15,789 bases of DNA from the NCBI GenBank assembly GCA_015657735.1, contig SSSX01000415.1, positions 1-15,789 of the forward strand. The letters are read 5' to 3'. The notes beneath the pieces are model-generated. The model saw nothing but the letters and a program-made list of their open reading frames with translations, was not told the origin of the DNA and did no database searches. This DNA is from Zoogloeaceae bacterium. GTDB taxonomy: Bacteria > Pseudomonadota > Gammaproteobacteria > Burkholderiales > Rhodocyclaceae. A program made the translations under genes and the position numbers. Below, one piece after another: positions 15,016 through 15,789 of the stretch; position 1 is the stretch's first letter, and each line of letters begins with the position of its first letter.

Positions 15016-15630
15016 TCAATCCTGTTCCAGGTAGTGGAAAAACTCCGGCTTGCGCGCCTCCTGGGTGGCGTAGCGCAGCCGCGCAGCCCTTACCACGGCC
15101 ACCAGATCTTCGAGGGCGGCGGGCAGGTCCTCGTTGATTATAACGTAGTCGAACTCCGCCACATGGCGCATCTCGCCACGCGCACCGAGCACCCGGCGGG
15201 CGATCACCTCCTCGCTGTCGGTGCCGCGCCCGCGCAGGCGACGCTCGAGCTCTTCGACCGACGGCGGCAGGATGAACACCCCGACCGACTTCGGAAACAC
15301 CTTGCGCACCTGCTGGGCGCCCTGCCAGTCGATCTCGAGGAGGATGTCCTTGCCGGCGCGGATCTGCTCGTCGAGCCACACTTTCGACGTGCCGTAGTAG
15401 TTGCTATGGACCTCGGCCCACTCGAGGAATTCCCCGCGGTCGCGCAAGGCGCGGAAGGTCGGCACATCGACGAAATGGTAGTGCTGGCCGTTCACCTCGC
15501 CGGCGCGCGGCGCGCGGGTGGTGTAGGAAACGGACAGCCGCACCAGCGGATCCCGCTCGAGCAGGCCGCCGACCAGCGTGGTCTTGCCGGCGCCCGAGGG
15601 CGCGGTGACGATGAAAAGGGTGCCGGGCAT
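15016..15630 (-). CDS. gmk: Guanylate kinase
   Basis: It phosphorylates GMP to GDP with ATP in the cytosol and supplies GTP, dGTP and ultimately the (p)ppGpp precursor pool. The 204-residue product is full length. The P-loop is APSGAGKT (residues 10-17). The GMP-binding part has VSYTTRAPRAGEVNGQHYHF, EFLEWAEVHSNYYGT and the Walker-B-like ILLEIDWQGAQQV. The lid contains RRLRGRGTDSEEVIARR. The ATG at 15630 has a strong AAGGA 6 bases upstream. It is the first visible gene of gmk-rpoZ-spoT. Its 3' part contains a TATAAT sequence reading towards rpoZ (see the separate entry). Confidence 0.97.
   Translation of the reverse strand: MPGTLFIVTAPSGAGKTTLVGGLLERDPLVRLSVSYTTRAPRAGEVNGQHYHFVDVPTFRALRDRGEFLEWAEVHSNYYGTSKVWLDEQIRAGKDILLEIDWQGAQQVRKVFPKSVGVFILPPSVEELERRLRGRGTDSEEVIARRVLGARGEMRHVAEFDYVIINEDLPAALEDLVAVVRAARLRYATQEARKPEFFHYLEQD
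15137..15142 (-). promoter_or_regulatory. Consensus -10 hexamer (TATAAT) inside gmk, reading towards rpoZ-spoT
   Basis: The codons for Tyr-Val-Ile-Ile-Asn in gmk read TAC GTT ATA ATC AAC and contain a perfect TATAAT about 130 bases upstream of the rpoZ ATG. No strong -35 is present at 17 bases (CATGTG). It may be an internal promoter that lets rpoZ and spoT be expressed apart from gmk, or chance. Confidence 0.25.
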
Positions 15631-15673
15631 GGCGATTCCTTACTCGATTGCACCTGAATCTAGAGTGCATCTT

Positions 15674-15698
15674 GAAACCCGCTTGAGTGCTGGGTTTC
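15674..15698. other. Hairpin in the leader region upstream of gmk
   Basis: GAAACCC (15674-15680) and GGGTTTC (15692-15698) are perfect reverse complements. An additional GC/GC pair inside extends the stem past a single-base bulge to a 6-base loop. It lies about 44 bases upstream of the gmk ATG and would be in the gmk mRNA leader if transcription starts further right. There is no T-tract on either strand. Confidence 0.4.
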
Positions 15699-15716
15699 CG
15701 TTATTCGTTCGGGCTG

Positions 15717-15738
15717 TTGGGTACACACTTGGGTACAC
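15717..15738 (+). repeat. Tandem direct repeat of TTGGGTACAC
   Basis: Two exact copies of the 10-mer TTGGGTACAC (15717-15726 and 15729-15738) are separated by two bases (12-base period). On the gmk strand they read as GTGTACCCAA units. The repeats lie in otherwise gene-free DNA at the right edge and could be a protein-binding site, for example a regulator or a recombinase arm site. Confidence 0.6.
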
Positions 15739-15789
15739 GCTTTTCAGCCCCTTGAAGGGTCGGGATTGTACGCGGTGCCGCAGGAATGA

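Larger units (their letters stand above)
15631..15789. other. Gene-free right-edge region upstream of gmk
   Basis: These 159 bases hold no supported gene. They contain the AAGGA ribosome-binding site of gmk, the GAAACCC hairpin, the tandem TTGGGTACAC repeat, a short CCCTTGAAGGG dyad (15749-15759) and, on the minus strand, TACAAT (15770-15765), a possible -10 for the gmk operon whose -35 would fall at or beyond the window edge. Short open frames cross the edge on the plus strand, but none has recognisable content. Confidence 0.45.

Noticed and set aside
15700..15789. Possible plus-strand coding frame running to TGA at the last bases of the window.
   Set aside because: It is short, has no start with a ribosome-binding site, crosses the direct repeat and has no recognisable content.
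1..15789. Search for CRISPR arrays, tRNA or rRNA genes, insertion sequences, toxin-antitoxin pairs or phage genes.
   Set aside because: No regularly spaced repeats beyond the two-copy 10-mer, no cloverleaf-like sequence, and no transposase, integrase or phage-like protein were seen.

Overview
The window looks like an ordinary piece of the core chromosome of a high-GC betaproteobacterium, most likely of the Rhodocyclales (Azoarcus/Thauera-like). The grounds are the very GC-rich third codon positions, the divergent pilMNO and ponA arrangement, the cyaY / lptM-lysA arrangement, the gmk-rpoZ-spoT order, and a small DUF3460 protein of a type I know from betaproteobacteria. Genus assignment is inference. 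I see no CRISPR array, tRNA, rRNA, insertion sequence or prophage gene.

Layout from left to right. (1) 1-2319, minus strand: pilM, pilN and the start of pilO, the inner-membrane assembly platform of type IV pili. The genes are translationally coupled (GTGA and TAATG overlaps), have a good sigma-70-like promoter upstream of pilM, and the operon runs off the left edge. (2) 2494-4788, plus strand: ponA, a bifunctional class A penicillin-binding protein, divergent from pilM. (3) 4804-5124, minus strand: cyaY (frataxin), convergent with ponA across a perfect 9-bp inverted repeat. (4) 5172-10812, plus strand: lptM, lysA, an RND periplasmic adaptor lipoprotein and an RND inner-membrane pump. They overlap or are close together, so they probably form one transcription unit; no outer-membrane channel gene or regulator lies nearby. 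(5) 10853-15630, minus strand, transcribed right to left: gmk, rpoZ, spoT, a DUF3460 gene, and a DEDDh exonuclease fused to a GIY-YIG (UvrC/Cho-like) nuclease. (6) 15631-15789: no gene, but a hairpin, a tandem 10-bp direct repeat and a -10-like element.

How they work together: groups 1-4 are envelope functions (pilus assembly, peptidoglycan polymerisation, meso-diaminopimelate/lysine metabolism, LPS-transport assembly, efflux) plus iron-sulfur/iron handling. Group 5 combines nucleotide supply, an RNA polymerase subunit and (p)ppGpp control with an uncharacterised nuclease.

I found no convincing new multi-gene system. The points most worth a second look are the exonuclease/GIY-YIG fusion, a consensus TATAAT that overlaps the first possible ATG of ponA and decides its start, a TATAAT inside gmk that uses an otherwise uncommon ATA codon, and the repeat structure at the right edge.
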